Of a DNA stretch of 13,325 bases, positions 13,304 to 13,325 are shown in pieces; position 1 is the stretch's first letter, and each line of letters begins with the position of its first letter. Source of the DNA: Labilithrix luteola (GTDB taxonomy: Bacteria > Myxococcota_A > Polyangia > Polyangiales > Polyangiaceae); the NCBI GenBank assembly GCA_026225435.1, contig JAMFST010000161.1, positions 1 through 13,325 on the forward strand. Reading direction: 5' to 3'. The translations under genes were made by a program, and so were the position numbers. The notes under the pieces were generated by a model, which was not told the DNA's origin, did not search any database, and was given only the letters and a program-made list of their open reading frames with translations.

Positions 13304-13325
13304 ATGAAGCTCGTCGGGTCCCTCG
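13304..13325 (+). CDS. Start of a gene cut by the window edge, possibly glutathione S-transferase
   Basis: Only the first seven codons are inside the window, reading MKLVGSL. This opening is shared by bacterial glutathione S-transferases of the MKL-x-GS-x-TSP-(Y/F)-V-R-K type, where the following Ser/Pro motif binds glutathione. Seven residues are very little evidence, and the hairpin before the ATG leaves no free ribosome binding site. The call depends on the sequence beyond the window. Confidence 0.35.

Overview
The window is very GC-rich with strong G/C preference at third codon positions. Its gene content points to a Myxococcota genome, probably of the Polyangia type: serine/threonine kinases fused to AAA ATPase and TPR regions, a VWA membrane protein, short tandem PilZ proteins ending in a PPPLPR tail, and a MarR regulator. 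This assignment rests on gene content and composition only. I see no rRNA, tRNA, CRISPR array, insertion sequence or integrase. It looks like a chromosomal stretch of mostly independent housekeeping and signalling genes rather than a mobile island.

Layout. Positions 1-351 hold no intact gene, but the minus strand carries a possible decayed gene (140-323). A MarR regulator (352-780, minus) has a dyad in its own promoter. Divergent from it is a short secreted c-type cytochrome with a C-terminal heme motif (993-1403). An integral-membrane fatty acid 2-hydroxylase-like protein (1619-2302) follows and ends in a good intrinsic terminator (2330-2366). Next is a large kinase-AAA-TPR protein (2436-5978), followed by a 42-residue very basic protein (6015-6143) and a strong intrinsic terminator (6203-6231).

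On the minus strand, a two-gene unit (8650 down to 6216) encodes a membrane-anchored VWA protein and a multi-pass membrane protein, coupled by a TGATG stop/start overlap. Divergent from this unit, across a 250-bp intergenic region with a clear AT-centred palindrome (8845-8858), is the most unusual gene of the window (8901-11402). It has the domain order of the myxobacterial kinase-cyclase-AAA signalling proteins, but the kinase part has lost every catalytic motif, the cyclase-like part has lost its metal-binding positions, and the C-terminal TPR region is absent. Only the AAA ATPase part looks intact.

The right end carries a 2-oxoglutarate/Fe(II) oxygenase-like protein (11535-12329), two PilZ-domain genes overlapping as TGATG (12414-13234), and a hairpin touching the start codon of a gene cut by the window edge whose first residues resemble a glutathione S-transferase.

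How they may work together (inference): the intact kinase and the pseudokinase share a signal-transducing ATPase layout and flank the VWA/membrane pair, so the pseudokinase could act as an ATP-dependent scaffold or decoy rather than an enzyme. Nothing in the sequence proves that these genes form one pathway.
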